Positions 17,171 through 26,077 of a stretch of DNA of 64,000 nt are shown here, piece after piece. The stretch comes from JBDIBA01 sp039812705 (GTDB taxonomy: Bacteria > Actinomycetota > Acidimicrobiia > Acidimicrobiales > JBBSGY01). Below the pieces are notes generated by a model that worked only from the letters and a program-made list of their open reading frames with translations, was not told the origin of the DNA and did not search any database. Positions within the stretch are counted from its first letter, which is position 1; the number at the start of each line of letters is the position of its first letter. Where the stretch lies: NCBI GenBank assembly GCA_039812705.1, contig JBDIBA010000004.1, positions 1 to 64,000 of the forward strand, in the 5' to 3' direction. A program made the position numbers and the translations under genes.

Positions 17171-18847
17171 ATGACACCTCGTGACTCCGTCGGCAATGTC
17201 CGTATCATTTTTCTCGGTGGGCTCGGCGAAATCGGGCGAAACTGTGCAGTGGTCGAGGTTGCTGACCGCCTCTTGATTATCGACGTCGGTCTGATGTTCC
17301 CCGACATCGACATGCCGGGCGTCGACCTGGTCCTTCCCGACTTCACGTTCCTTCGCGAAAATGCAGACCGCGTCGAGGCTGCAATCATCACCCACGGCCA
17401 CGAAGACCACATGGGTGCGCTCAGCTATTTGCTGCGCGACATTTCGTTTCCGATCTACAGCTCTCAGCTGACACTCAACCTGGCGCGCAACAGGATTGAC
17501 GAGGCAAAGCTCACAGATCGCACAGAGTTCATTGCGGTCAAAGACGGCGAGCGTCGCAAGATTGGCCCGTTTGATGTTGAGTTCATTCCGGTTACGCACT
17601 CTGTGCCACACGCATTTGCCGTTGCTCTGCACACTCCGCAGGGAACCATTCTTCACACCGGTGACTTCAAGCTTGACCTCACGCCAATTGACGGTCGTCG
17701 CACCGAATTGAAGGCAATCGGGCGCATTGCCAGCGAGCAGGGCATTCGTCTGTTGCTTAGTGACTCCACCAATGCCGAAGAGCCCGGGCGCACCAATTCA
17801 GAAGCAAACGTGCGTGAGGTGTTGAACGATGTCATTCGCAAACACCGCAGTCAGCGAATCATCGTCACTTGTTTTGCCAGTCACTTGCACCGCGTTCAGC
17901 AGGTGATGGATGCAGCCATTGCCGATGGTCGCGTTATTGCAACCCTTGGGCGTTCAATGGGCAAGAACGTTGCGTTGGCGCGCGAGATGGGCTTGTTGCA
18001 TGTTCCAGAGTCGTCCTTAGTTCCGATTGAAAAGATCAAGGACTATCCAGACAACAAGGTCTGCATCATTTCAACCGGTTCACAGGGTGAACCGATGTCG
18101 GCTCTGACACTCATGGCGTCTGGCCAGTCCAAATGGTTGGAGCTGGGTGACAACGATGTCGTAATCCTCAGTTCACACCCGATTCCGGGCAATGAGTCCA
18201 GCGTTGGCAAGGTCATTGACGGCCTTTACCGTCGCGGGGCCGAGGTCATTCACTCGGGCCTTACGCCCGTGCACGCCAGTGGTCACGCTCGCCAAGACGA
18301 ACTGAAGACCATGATCAACGTTTCTTCTCCTGAGTTCTTCATTCCGGTTCACGGGGAGTTCCGTCACCTCACGCATCACAGTCGCGTGGCCATGGAGATG
18401 GGTGTTCCCGCATCCAATGTCTTGCTGTGCGAAGACGGCGACGTCGTCGAGCTAAGTGACGACGGCATTGCCTTTGCCGGTGAGGTACCGAGCGGCTACC
18501 TGTTTGTCGATGGCTCCACGTCTGATTCCAGCACCGGCGTATTGCGCGACCGTCAGATCCTCGCTCAAGAAGGTGTTGTCATGGTTGTTGTCACGATCGA
18601 CGCCAGCCACGGCGAGATTGTCAGCGGACCAGAAGTCTTCACAAGAGGTTGGGTCTACGAACCCGAACAAGGCGACCTGGTTGAAGAGGCGCAAAAGGCA
18701 GTTGCCGAGAAACTGGCCGAATTGGACAACACGGCAATTCGCGACATCGAGGCCGTCCGCCGAACCGCTCGTAAGTCACTTGGCTCGTTCGTCGCCAAGC
18801 GGACAGCCAGGCGCCCAATGGTTGTGCCAGTCGTCATGGAAGTCTGA
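17171..18847 (+). CDS. rnj: Ribonuclease J
   Basis: A 558-residue metallo-beta-lactamase/beta-CASP RNase with endonuclease and 5'-3' exonuclease activity in mRNA decay and rRNA maturation. VRIIFLGGLGEIGRNC opens the fold; THGHEDHMGAL near residue 75 holds the zinc ligands. HTGDFKLD, LLSDSTNAEEPGRT, STGSQGEPMSAL and PVHGEFRHLTHH complete the family motifs, and a C-terminal domain follows. The ATG at 17171 is supported by TAGCGT upstream. The adjacent rnj-ftsK order is common in Actinomycetota. Confidence 0.96.
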   Translation: MTPRDSVGNVRIIFLGGLGEIGRNCAVVEVADRLLIIDVGLMFPDIDMPGVDLVLPDFTFLRENADRVEAAIITHGHEDHMGALSYLLRDISFPIYSSQLTLNLARNRIDEAKLTDRTEFIAVKDGERRKIGPFDVEFIPVTHSVPHAFAVALHTPQGTILHTGDFKLDLTPIDGRRTELKAIGRIASEQGIRLLLSDSTNAEEPGRTNSEANVREVLNDVIRKHRSQRIIVTCFASHLHRVQQVMDAAIADGRVIATLGRSMGKNVALAREMGLLHVPESSLVPIEKIKDYPDNKVCIISTGSQGEPMSALTLMASGQSKWLELGDNDVVILSSHPIPGNESSVGKVIDGLYRRGAEVIHSGLTPVHASGHARQDELKTMINVSSPEFFIPVHGEFRHLTHHSRVAMEMGVPASNVLLCEDGDVVELSDDGIAFAGEVPSGYLFVDGSTSDSSTGVLRDRQILAQEGVVMVVVTIDASHGEIVSGPEVFTRGWVYEPEQGDLVEEAQKAVAEKLAELDNTAIRDIEAVRRTARKSLGSFVAKRTARRPMVVPVVMEV

Positions 18848-18946
18848 TTTCCCTTAACTCGGCTGACCAGCCAACCCGCTCGACAACGAACCCGCAAAGC
18901 TGACTTTTTGGTCGCCAGGAGACAGCACGCTGTCACTGCGCGCCAC

Positions 18947-18952
18947 TACTGT
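18947..18952 (+). promoter_or_regulatory. Candidate -10 box for ftsK
   Basis: TACTGT lies ten bases before the GTG of ftsK in the 115-bp gap after rnj. There is no Shine-Dalgarno site. Confidence 0.35.
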
Positions 18953-18962
18953 CGTACGGATC

Positions 18963-21302
18963 GTGGCTAAATCAACCAAGTCAAGACGTAGGGCCCCGGA
19001 ACCCAGATTCCTGGTCACCGAGCAGATCGAAGATTTTTTTGCGCGTCAGTCACCCGAGGTTTGGGGCGTTGTCCTGGTCTTGGTCGGAATCGTCGGCGCT
19101 GCAGCCATCTACCTGGACATCCTTGGTCCGGCGGGGGCAATGCTTGCCGATGGAGCCAAGTCCGCTTTCGGTCTGACGCGCTTCGTGCTGCCCGTTGCAT
19201 TCCTTGTTGCCGGCGCGCAAATGATCCGCTACCGCGAAGAACACACCGTCGTTCGCCTTGCGTTGTGGTTGACGGTTGCGATTGTTTCAGCCGCCGGTCT
19301 CATTCAGCTTTTCAACGGCCCTCGCACTTTCACAACCACATCTTTCGATGTCGGCCCATCCGGAGGTTGGACCGGCCTAGGCGTTGGTCACGGTTTGCAG
19401 TCGGTCATTGGCCCGTGGGGTGCCGGTTTACTCCTCGTCATCGCGTTGGCTGTTGCCGTGTTGTCTTGCTGCGGCCTGACGGTTGGCGACGCCTTGGCAT
19501 ATTCGCGTGAGCGTCTAGATATGGGCCGCGACGCAATGGCCGAGCGCAAGGCGCGCAAGGAACAAGACGTCATCGACCTGCGCGACCAACCCGAGGACGA
19601 AGAGGAATACGACGACTACGAAGACGGTTACGACGACGAGGTCGAAGAGGACTTTGTTGACGACGAGTACGACGAAGAAGACGAATACGACGAGGAGCTG
19701 GATGATGAAGAGCCAGAACCCGCTGTCGATCGTCCCGTCAAGGTCAGTGTTCCCAAGCCCAACAGTGTCCCCGCCGGCCAGCAGCTGGACATGGGTCTCA
19801 GTGCAAACAAGAACTCCAACTGGAAGCTGCCCAGCACAACGCTGCTCAAGCGCGCTAAATCGCAGTCAGTAGACCGTCGACTTCTCGAGGCCGCTGGAAA
19901 GACTCTCGAGCGAGCCCTCGAACAACACAACGTCGACGCGCACTTGGTGGGTATGACGGTGGGTCCGTCGATTACTCAGTTCCAGCTTGAACTTGGGCCG
20001 GGCGTCAAGGTTTCCAAAGTCGTCAACCTCAACAAGGACATTGCCTACGCAATGGCGGCGGCCGACGTCAGAATCCTCGCGCCCATTCCGGGCAAGTCGG
20101 CCATTGGCATCGAGGTGCCAAACCAAGAACGAGCCCTTGTTGCACTTGGCGACATCTTGACGAGTGAAGAGGCCATGAACGCCCGTCATCCACTCGAGGT
20201 CGGCATTGGTCGCGACATTAATGGACGCTCGGTCATGGAAAACCTCGCGACCATGCCGCACATTCTGATTGCCGGTGCAACGGGTGCAGGTAAGTCCAGC
20301 TGCATCAACTCGCTCATCACTTCACTGCTTGTGCGCAACACGCCCGACGATGTGCGTTTGATTCTCATTGACCCCAAGCGCGTTGAACTTGGTCAATACA
20401 ACGGCGTTCCTCACCTGCTGACTCAAGTCGTGACAGACCCCAAGAAGGCCGCCAACGCGCTGCAGTGGACCGTTGCGGAAATGGACAAGCGCTACCAGTT
20501 GCTTGCCCAAGCCGGCACTCGCGACATCAAGGGTTACAACGAAGCGTTCGACAATGGTGATCTCAGTGAAACCGATGACGAGGGCAATTCCATCTATTCG
20601 CGTTTGGCAAACATTGTTGTCGTCGTTGACGAGTTGAACGACTTGATGATGGTTGCCGCTCGCGATGTTGAGGCCTCAATCACCCGCATTGCTCAGATGG
20701 CAAGAGCCGTTGGCATTCACCTCGTCCTTGCAACACAGCGACCTTCTGTCAACGTCATTACCGGCGTCATCAAAGCAAACATCCCGTCACGTTTGGCATT
20801 TGCCGTTTCGTCACTTGCAGACAGCCGCGTCATTCTTGACCAGGCAGGTGCCGAGCGCCTGATTGGTCAAGGTGACATGTTGTTATCCAAGGGCGGGGGA
20901 CTCGCCAAGCGCATTCAGGGTGCTTGGGTAAGCGAAGACGAGGTTCGCAAGGTTGCCGAACACTGGCAGAAACAAGCCAAGCAAGCCCCTTCAGATCCCG
21001 CACAAGACGCTTCAACACAGGAAGCAATTACCGCTGGCTCCGGCGAGTCCGGCGGCGGAGGCTTTGGCGGAGCTGGCGATGATGACGACGAGCTGTTTGA
21101 ACAAGCAATGGAGCTTGTTGTGCGCTCAAAGCTCGGTTCTACGTCAATGTTGCAGCGCAAGCTTCGCGTTGGTTTCGCGAGAGCGGGCCGGTTGATGGAC
21201 ATTCTCGAACAGCGTGGCGTTGTTGGGCCGAGTGAAGGCTCCAAGGCTCGCACCGTGTTGATGACCGTCGAAGAACTCGAAGCGCGCGAGCCTTCTAGCT
21301 AG
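18963..21302 (+). CDS. ftsK: DNA translocase FtsK
   Basis: A 779-residue septal DNA pump that clears chromosomes from the division site. The N terminus has about four membrane segments (residues 35-185). A linker of about 60 residues is almost wholly Asp/Glu/Tyr (near 200-250). The alpha, beta and gamma motor domains follow: Walker A GATGAGKS at about 437-444, Walker B VVVVDELND near 551. The C-terminal winged-helix gamma domain (SKLGSTSMLQRKLRVGFARAGRLMD) reads polarity sequences. The GTG at 18963 gives a short basic cytoplasmic start. It converges on a minus-strand pair. Confidence 0.95.
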   Translation: MAKSTKSRRRAPEPRFLVTEQIEDFFARQSPEVWGVVLVLVGIVGAAAIYLDILGPAGAMLADGAKSAFGLTRFVLPVAFLVAGAQMIRYREEHTVVRLALWLTVAIVSAAGLIQLFNGPRTFTTTSFDVGPSGGWTGLGVGHGLQSVIGPWGAGLLLVIALAVAVLSCCGLTVGDALAYSRERLDMGRDAMAERKARKEQDVIDLRDQPEDEEEYDDYEDGYDDEVEEDFVDDEYDEEDEYDEELDDEEPEPAVDRPVKVSVPKPNSVPAGQQLDMGLSANKNSNWKLPSTTLLKRAKSQSVDRRLLEAAGKTLERALEQHNVDAHLVGMTVGPSITQFQLELGPGVKVSKVVNLNKDIAYAMAAADVRILAPIPGKSAIGIEVPNQERALVALGDILTSEEAMNARHPLEVGIGRDINGRSVMENLATMPHILIAGATGAGKSSCINSLITSLLVRNTPDDVRLILIDPKRVELGQYNGVPHLLTQVVTDPKKAANALQWTVAEMDKRYQLLAQAGTRDIKGYNEAFDNGDLSETDDEGNSIYSRLANIVVVVDELNDLMMVAARDVEASITRIAQMARAVGIHLVLATQRPSVNVITGVIKANIPSRLAFAVSSLADSRVILDQAGAERLIGQGDMLLSKGGGLAKRIQGAWVSEDEVRKVAEHWQKQAKQAPSDPAQDASTQEAITAGSGESGGGGFGGAGDDDDELFEQAMELVVRSKLGSTSMLQRKLRVGFARAGRLMDILEQRGVVGPSEGSKARTVLMTVEELEAREPSS

Positions 21303-21319
21303 GCATTGGCAACTAGCTA
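21296..21319. terminator. Possible bidirectional hairpin between ftsK and the convergent gene
   Basis: A perfect seven-base inverted repeat, TAGCTAG 21296-21302 and CTAGCTA 21313-21319, with a ten-base loop at the ftsK stop codon. There is no T-tract, so it is a weak terminator candidate. Confidence 0.3.
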
Positions 21320-21320
21320 T

Positions 21321-22067
21321 TCAGCCGGTGATGCTGACGCCGTCGACTAGAGAATCCGAACGGGTCACGTCATATGGCACGTTGTTCATCTTGATCGGCG
21401 AGTACACACCGGTTTCCGAACGCAGTGAATACATTGCAATCCGCACCTGTTTGAAGGTGATTCCCGTCTCGTCTGCGCCGTGCCAAACAACAACCGTGCG
21501 GTACATGCCCGGCTGACCCGGAACGGTTGTGGTGTTCGCGAAATCTCCGACGAAGTTCACAATCGGAACCGGCGTTGGTGAAGTGTTCGAGAAATAGTTC
21601 GGATACTTTTCCCGACCCACGTTGGTTTTCTTGGCCCTGATGACGTCGATCATTGTTGCGTTGGCGCGGTTGTAGTCGACATCGCTCATTTGGCCGGCAA
21701 CGCGCGGGTAGACGCTGGGCAACTGGGTAAGCGGGATGAAGCCACTTGGCTCGACAGTGCCTTCGTTGCCTGCGTGTATCGCCCCGGGAACGGTGGTGGT
21801 TGTCAGATATGCGTCGCCGCCTCCGCTTTCCTGGTCCTCAATCGCTTCTTTTGCAATCTGCTCAGGGGTGGGTCGGGGAAGTGTTTGGTCAGTGCTTGTG
21901 TTTGCGGTTGTTGGCACGCCAAGTGTTTGTTCTGCCTTGGTCTGTTGCTTTGCGCCGAAGCTTGCAACGACGATTACGAATGCAAGGATCAAGACCAGCC
22001 CGACAATCGTCGCAATGATGATCTTGGCCCGCAGGTTCATTTGGTCCAGAAAGTTGGGAAGTCTCAT
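21321..22067 (-). CDS. Single-pass membrane protein of unknown function
   Basis: A 248-residue protein with a short cytoplasmic N terminus, one membrane segment (about residues 15-37, KIIIATIVGLVLILAFVIVV) and an exported domain. A Thr/Pro-rich linker (about 45-95) leads to a globular C-terminal domain of about 140 residues rich in beta-prone sequence, including YRTVVVWHGADETGITFKQVRIAMY. I do not recognise the domain. It starts seven bases after the stop of the three-domain wall hydrolase gene, so the two form one operon and probably act together at the cell surface. Confidence 0.7.
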   Translation of the reverse strand: MRLPNFLDQMNLRAKIIIATIVGLVLILAFVIVVASFGAKQQTKAEQTLGVPTTANTSTDQTLPRPTPEQIAKEAIEDQESGGGDAYLTTTTVPGAIHAGNEGTVEPSGFIPLTQLPSVYPRVAGQMSDVDYNRANATMIDVIRAKKTNVGREKYPNYFSNTSPTPVPIVNFVGDFANTTTVPGQPGMYRTVVVWHGADETGITFKQVRIAMYSLRSETGVYSPIKMNNVPYDVTRSDSLVDGVSITG

Positions 22068-22074
22068 CGTTTTC

Positions 22075-23790
22075 CTAGTTTGTATTCACCGATACGTGGA
22101 CGTGATCGAAGTGGCCGCCGGTCGCACTCTTGATGTCGTACTGGCTGCTCGAGTATGGGCGCGTGCCCTCACCGGCTCTTGACGAACTCCAGATGCCGCC
22201 GTACCAAATGAGGTAGTTGATGCCGAGGGACTTTGCGTTTGTGCGCAAGAAGCTGTCGATTTCATCGCCCAGTGCTTTTTGGCCGGCATCGGGGAACTTG
22301 CCTGCCGTATTGACCATGATGTCAACGGCGTTGCCGGTGATGTGGTCAGATCCCGGAGCGTGGTTGGGGTCGTATCCGCCGATTGTTGAAATGCAAGGTT
22401 GCTGGTTGTTCTTGGCCTGGCATCCCCACTTCGAGTCGACGAGCTGGCGAACGTTGTAAGCGCGTGGGGTCAAGTTGTGGTGTTCGGCGCTGCGCGGTCC
22501 TACGCCGGGGTCGGTTAGTGAACCGTCGACCGGGCTGCATGCTGCGCCCGAGCTTCCGTCGACTGCGCCTGCGTTTGTGAGGTGCTTGATGGGATCAACG
22601 GCGTTCTCGTTGATGCGGACTTCAAAGTGAAGGTGGGGACCGGTGCTGCGGCCGGTGTTTCCAGAAAGCGCAATCAACTGGTTGGAGGTCACCGTTTGAC
22701 CAACTTGGACTTTGAGCGAAGAGAGGTGGCCGTAGCGGGTTTGAATTGATTGACCCTGTGCGTCCTTTCCGTGCTCGATATAGATGACGTTTCCGTATCC
22801 GCCTTGCACTCCGGCAACAGTGACCGTTCCGGCGTTGGCGGCGTGGACTTCGGTGCCGATTGGCGTGCCGATGTCTGCGCCCTTGTGGTCCGTTGATGCG
22901 CCGGCAGTTGGTGCGTTACGCGCCCCTAGGCCTGAAGTGACGGGATACTTAGTCGCAACCGGGCGCACCCAGCCCGATTGCGCGCGCGCTGCTTCGTTGC
23001 CTGCTTTGGTTTGGTCCAGCGATGCCGGTGCTGCGTCAGTAGTTGCCGGGCCGGTTGTGCCGGCTTGTGCAAGCCACGTCCGTGCGGTTGCGACGTTGTC
23101 GTTGACGATTCGGATGTACGCGCTCTTGTCTGCGGGTCGTTGTGTTGCGTAACCGGCTTCACCGGGTGACATCGATCCCGAGGGATCAACAACTTGCAGG
23201 TTCTCGTAGAAGCGCTTTGCTGCCCAAGCTGGGTCCATTAGTTGCGCGTCGGTTCCCCAGGGTTTTCCGTCGCGACCGTCACCGCCGGACAGTTGCTGGA
23301 ATGCGCCAAGACTTGTGTGGTCATGACCGGCGCCATCGTTTGGATACTTGTCAGAGCCGGGGACGTTGGTGTTGTAGAGGTTGCGCGGGCCAGATTCGAG
23401 TTTCGAAATGGCGAGGGCCGTGAGGATCTGGTTTTCGTTCTTGCCCATTTGCCGACCGACGTCGACGATGATCTTGACAATGCTCATGTTCGGGCTGGCT
23501 TTGCCGGGGACGTAAGTGCCCGAACCCATCACTGCACATGAGGCGGAGGCTTGCTGAGTCTGCATGACAACGAAAAGCTGGCTGACAAAGAAGATGCTGA
23601 ACAAGAAGATTCCGAGGATGATCAGAATCACAATCTTGAAGAGCGGTTTGGTGACCTTGGTGACTGCCTTTTCGGCAGCCTTCGATGCGACTGGACCGGC
23701 AGGCGCGGCAGCAACACCGGCGGCCTTTCCGGCCGCCTTGCTGGCAACGTCGGCACCCTTGTCGACCGCATCGTTCATTCCACCGCTCAC
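22075..23790 (-). CDS. Membrane-anchored multi-domain peptidoglycan hydrolase (transglycosylase-like + M23 + M15-like)
   Basis: A 571-residue protein. Residues 1-48 are an Ala/Lys-rich, probably amphipathic cytoplasmic region, and residues 51-77 are a membrane segment. An exported SLT/lysozyme-like domain (about 100-245) has the likely catalytic Glu in ISKLESG (E132) and a GAFQQ block. An M23/LytM domain (about 278-404) has H302xxxD306 and H386xH388, so zinc ligands look intact. The C-terminal domain (about 435-571) has SDHITGNAVD (H483, D490) and DHVHV (H563, H565), as in M15 D,D-carboxypeptidases or ARB-07466-like domains. The three domains could cut glycan, cross-bridge and stem. The GTG start follows TAAACT by six bases. 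Confidence 0.75.
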   Translation of the reverse strand: MSGGMNDAVDKGADVASKAAGKAAGVAAAPAGPVASKAAEKAVTKVTKPLFKIVILIILGIFLFSIFFVSQLFVVMQTQQASASCAVMGSGTYVPGKASPNMSIVKIIVDVGRQMGKNENQILTALAISKLESGPRNLYNTNVPGSDKYPNDGAGHDHTSLGAFQQLSGGDGRDGKPWGTDAQLMDPAWAAKRFYENLQVVDPSGSMSPGEAGYATQRPADKSAYIRIVNDNVATARTWLAQAGTTGPATTDAAPASLDQTKAGNEAARAQSGWVRPVATKYPVTSGLGARNAPTAGASTDHKGADIGTPIGTEVHAANAGTVTVAGVQGGYGNVIYIEHGKDAQGQSIQTRYGHLSSLKVQVGQTVTSNQLIALSGNTGRSTGPHLHFEVRINENAVDPIKHLTNAGAVDGSSGAACSPVDGSLTDPGVGPRSAEHHNLTPRAYNVRQLVDSKWGCQAKNNQQPCISTIGGYDPNHAPGSDHITGNAVDIMVNTAGKFPDAGQKALGDEIDSFLRTNAKSLGINYLIWYGGIWSSSRAGEGTRPYSSSQYDIKSATGGHFDHVHVSVNTN

Positions 23791-23802
23791 GGAAAAAGTT
23801 TA
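23791..23802 (-). promoter_or_regulatory. Leaderless-type promoter for the wall-hydrolase operon
   Basis: On the minus strand TAAACT (23802-23797) is followed by six bases and the GTG at 23790. No Shine-Dalgarno site is present. Confidence 0.55.
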
Positions 23803-23872
23803 GGGCATCATGATTCGTATAAACCTCTTCGGAGTGGGATGCTCTGCGGGTTTGGTTGCGCTGGGCCTCCGC

Positions 23873-23885
23873 TAACCTCGGCTGC
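23873..23885 (+). promoter_or_regulatory. Leaderless-type promoter for thrB
   Basis: TAACCT at 23873-23878 lies seven bases before the ATG at 23886. No Shine-Dalgarno site is present. Confidence 0.55.
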
Positions 23886-24734
23886 ATGCGTGCAACGGTT
23901 CCAGGTTCGGCTGCCAATCTCGGACCGGGCTTTGACACCCTTGCTTTAGCCCTTGGTTTTTACCTAACCGTCGAGATTGAGACCGCTTCATCGCTGGAAA
24001 TCGCCGCATCCGGAGAAGGCGCTGACCTGCCAATTGACGAGACCCACTTGGCGGCTCGGGTCGCGCGCGAGGTGATTGGTCACGACCGCGTGTCCATCAA
24101 GATTGACTCGCAAATTCCAATGTCTCGCGGGCTTGGTTCTTCTGCTGCACTGGCGGTTGCAACGGCCGCAGCCGCTGGCGCCGAAGACCCTTTGGCCGTG
24201 GCTACGCGATTCGAAGGCCATTGCGAAAACGCGGCGGCCTCGGCAACGGGCGGACTTGTCACGGCCACCATGGTCTCGGGTTCGCCGGTGGCAACGCCGC
24301 TGTTTCTCGACCCAGACCTTGCCTTTGTGGTGTTGATTCCGGACTTCACGCTCAAAACCAGCGTCGCTCGTGGAAAATTGCCAGACGAGGTTTCTCGTGA
24401 GCACGCAGTTTTCAATCTCGGGCGCTTGGGCCTGCTGATTGCTGCGCTTGGTGATGGTTCGATGATGGTTCCCGAGGCCATGGACGATCGCCTCCATCAA
24501 CGCCAGCGGGCATCGCTGTTTCCCGAGGCTGCGCTTTTGCTCGACGCTTTGGTCATGGCTGGTGCGTCGGGCGCGTGCTGGTCGGGGGCCGGGCCGACTC
24601 TGCTCGGTGTTTGCGACCAGCAAGACAAGGCCGAAAAGGTGCGTCGTGGTGGCGAACAGGCCATGGAGCGCCACGGAATTGCCGGTCGTGCCGTCATTGC
24701 CAATGTCGATACCGGCGGTTTGCGCATCGAATAA
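23886..24734 (+). CDS. thrB: Homoserine kinase
   Basis: A 282-residue GHMP-family kinase that phosphorylates homoserine for threonine synthesis. MRATVPGSAANLGPGFDTLALAL is the usual ThrB opening, PMSRGLGSSAALAVA (about 80-94) is the GHMP ATP-binding loop, and MAGASGACWSGAGPTLLG is motif 3. The ATG at 23886 begins exactly at the conserved sequence and has TAACCT seven bases upstream; an in-frame start ten codons earlier is unlikely. Homoserine dehydrogenase and threonine synthase genes are not in the window. Confidence 0.92.
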   Translation: MRATVPGSAANLGPGFDTLALALGFYLTVEIETASSLEIAASGEGADLPIDETHLAARVAREVIGHDRVSIKIDSQIPMSRGLGSSAALAVATAAAAGAEDPLAVATRFEGHCENAAASATGGLVTATMVSGSPVATPLFLDPDLAFVVLIPDFTLKTSVARGKLPDEVSREHAVFNLGRLGLLIAALGDGSMMVPEAMDDRLHQRQRASLFPEAALLLDALVMAGASGACWSGAGPTLLGVCDQQDKAEKVRRGGEQAMERHGIAGRAVIANVDTGGLRIE

Positions 24735-24811
24735 GTGCTCGCTGGTGCGGTCATCGGTGTCGGTGTCCGGCTTCGGTGTTCGCTCGAATCTGTTTGGAGG
24801 CCGCGGCCAAG

Positions 24812-24823
24812 TAGTCTGGTGTG
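24812..24823 (+). promoter_or_regulatory. Leaderless-type promoter for rimO
   Basis: TAGTCT at 24812-24817 lies six bases before the GTG at 24824. An adjacent GTG at 24821 is only three bases away and so less likely. Confidence 0.5.
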
Positions 24824-26077
24824 GTGCCGCAGCGATACTGGATAGAGACACTCGGATGTCCCAAGAACCAAGTCGATTCTGACAAGTTGTCGGGTTCTTT
24901 TGCTGCCGATGGAATGGTCGAAGCCGAGTCGCCGGAACAGGCCGATGTGGTGGTCGTAAACACTTGCGCGTTCATCGACATAGCTCGCGAGGAATCCATC
25001 GACACCGTTCTGCAAATGGCCGAAGTCCGCAATCCAGACGCAAAGCTTGTTGTTACGGGTTGCATGGCAGAGCGATACGGCGACGAACTTTCCAACGCAT
25101 TGCCCGAGGTCGATCAGGTCGCGGGCTTTGGTGTTCCTGTTCAACTTGGCAAGAAGCCGTTGTCTCTTGACGCGGGGCCAGAGGTTCCTCGTCTCGACTT
25201 GTTGAACATGACGCGGCCGCCAAGCGCGTCGCCGTGGGCATACCTAAAGATCGCCGAAGGCTGCAATCGCAACTGTGGTTTCTGTGCAATCCCGAGCTTT
25301 CGCGGCCCGCAGCGCAGTCGCAGTTTCTCGTCCCTTCTTGCCGAAGTTGAACAACTGCAAGCAAAAGAAATTGTTCTGATTGCCCAAGACCTCGCGTCGT
25401 ACGGTTCCGATGTTGGCGCAAGGGGCTCAATTACAGATCTCATTTCCGCCATCGACGACATGGTCGATCGCGTGCGTTTGTTGTATCTCTACCCGTCAGA
25501 CCTCAGTGACGATTTGATCGACGTCATTTGCAAGACGGGTGTTGCCTATTTCGACTTGTCGTTGCAACACGTTTCCAAGCCGCTGCTGCGTCGCATGCGC
25601 AGGTGGGGCGACTTTGATCGGTTCATCAATCGCGTGAACGACATTCGTGTTCGCGAGCCTCAGGCAGCCTTCCGTTCCAATTTCATTGTTGGTTACCCAG
25701 GTGAAACCGAAGCAGACCACGACCTCTTGTTGCGATTTGTGGAAGAAACTCAGATGGAGTGGGCAAGTTTCTTTGCATACTCACCAGAAGAGGGCACGTA
25801 TGCAATGAAACTTGACGGCGAAGTCCCGACAAGTTTGCGCGACGAACGCCTGGCAGAGCTGCGTGAATTGCAGGATTCCATTACGGCTGCCAAGCGTGCG
25901 AGTTTGGTTGGGACATCGGTGCAAGTGTTGGTCGACGCGCCTGGCGTCGCGCGTAGTCATCGTGAAGCACCAGAGATCGACGGAGTGATTGAGGTGCCTA
26001 CAGATCTCGCCGTTGGCGAGTTCCACACTGTTGAAATAACTGGAGCAGCAGGACCCGACCTCACCGCACAACCGTGA
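24824..26077 (+). CDS. rimO: Ribosomal protein S12 methylthiotransferase
   Basis: A 417-residue radical-SAM enzyme that methylthiolates an Asp of ribosomal protein S12. The N-terminal UPF0004 domain has TLGCPKNQVDSDKL, NTCAFI and TGCMAERYGDEL, whose three Cys hold an auxiliary Fe-S cluster. The radical-SAM motif is C147-N-R-N-C151-G-F-C154, and a TRAM-like domain ends the protein. TLGCPKN followed by CAFID distinguishes RimO from MiaB, which is encoded separately 6 kb downstream. The stop overlaps the GTG of pgsA (GTGA). Confidence 0.93.
   Translation: MPQRYWIETLGCPKNQVDSDKLSGSFAADGMVEAESPEQADVVVVNTCAFIDIAREESIDTVLQMAEVRNPDAKLVVTGCMAERYGDELSNALPEVDQVAGFGVPVQLGKKPLSLDAGPEVPRLDLLNMTRPPSASPWAYLKIAEGCNRNCGFCAIPSFRGPQRSRSFSSLLAEVEQLQAKEIVLIAQDLASYGSDVGARGSITDLISAIDDMVDRVRLLYLYPSDLSDDLIDVICKTGVAYFDLSLQHVSKPLLRRMRRWGDFDRFINRVNDIRVREPQAAFRSNFIVGYPGETEADHDLLLRFVEETQMEWASFFAYSPEEGTYAMKLDGEVPTSLRDERLAELRELQDSITAAKRASLVGTSVQVLVDAPGVARSHREAPEIDGVIEVPTDLAVGEFHTVEITGAAGPDLTAQP

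Noticed and set aside
17171..17171. A longer rnj start reaching back to 16958
   Set aside because: The extra 71 residues are antisense to the DedA gene and hydrophobic/Val-rich; the conserved RNase J fold begins at ATG 17171 with a promoter box before it.
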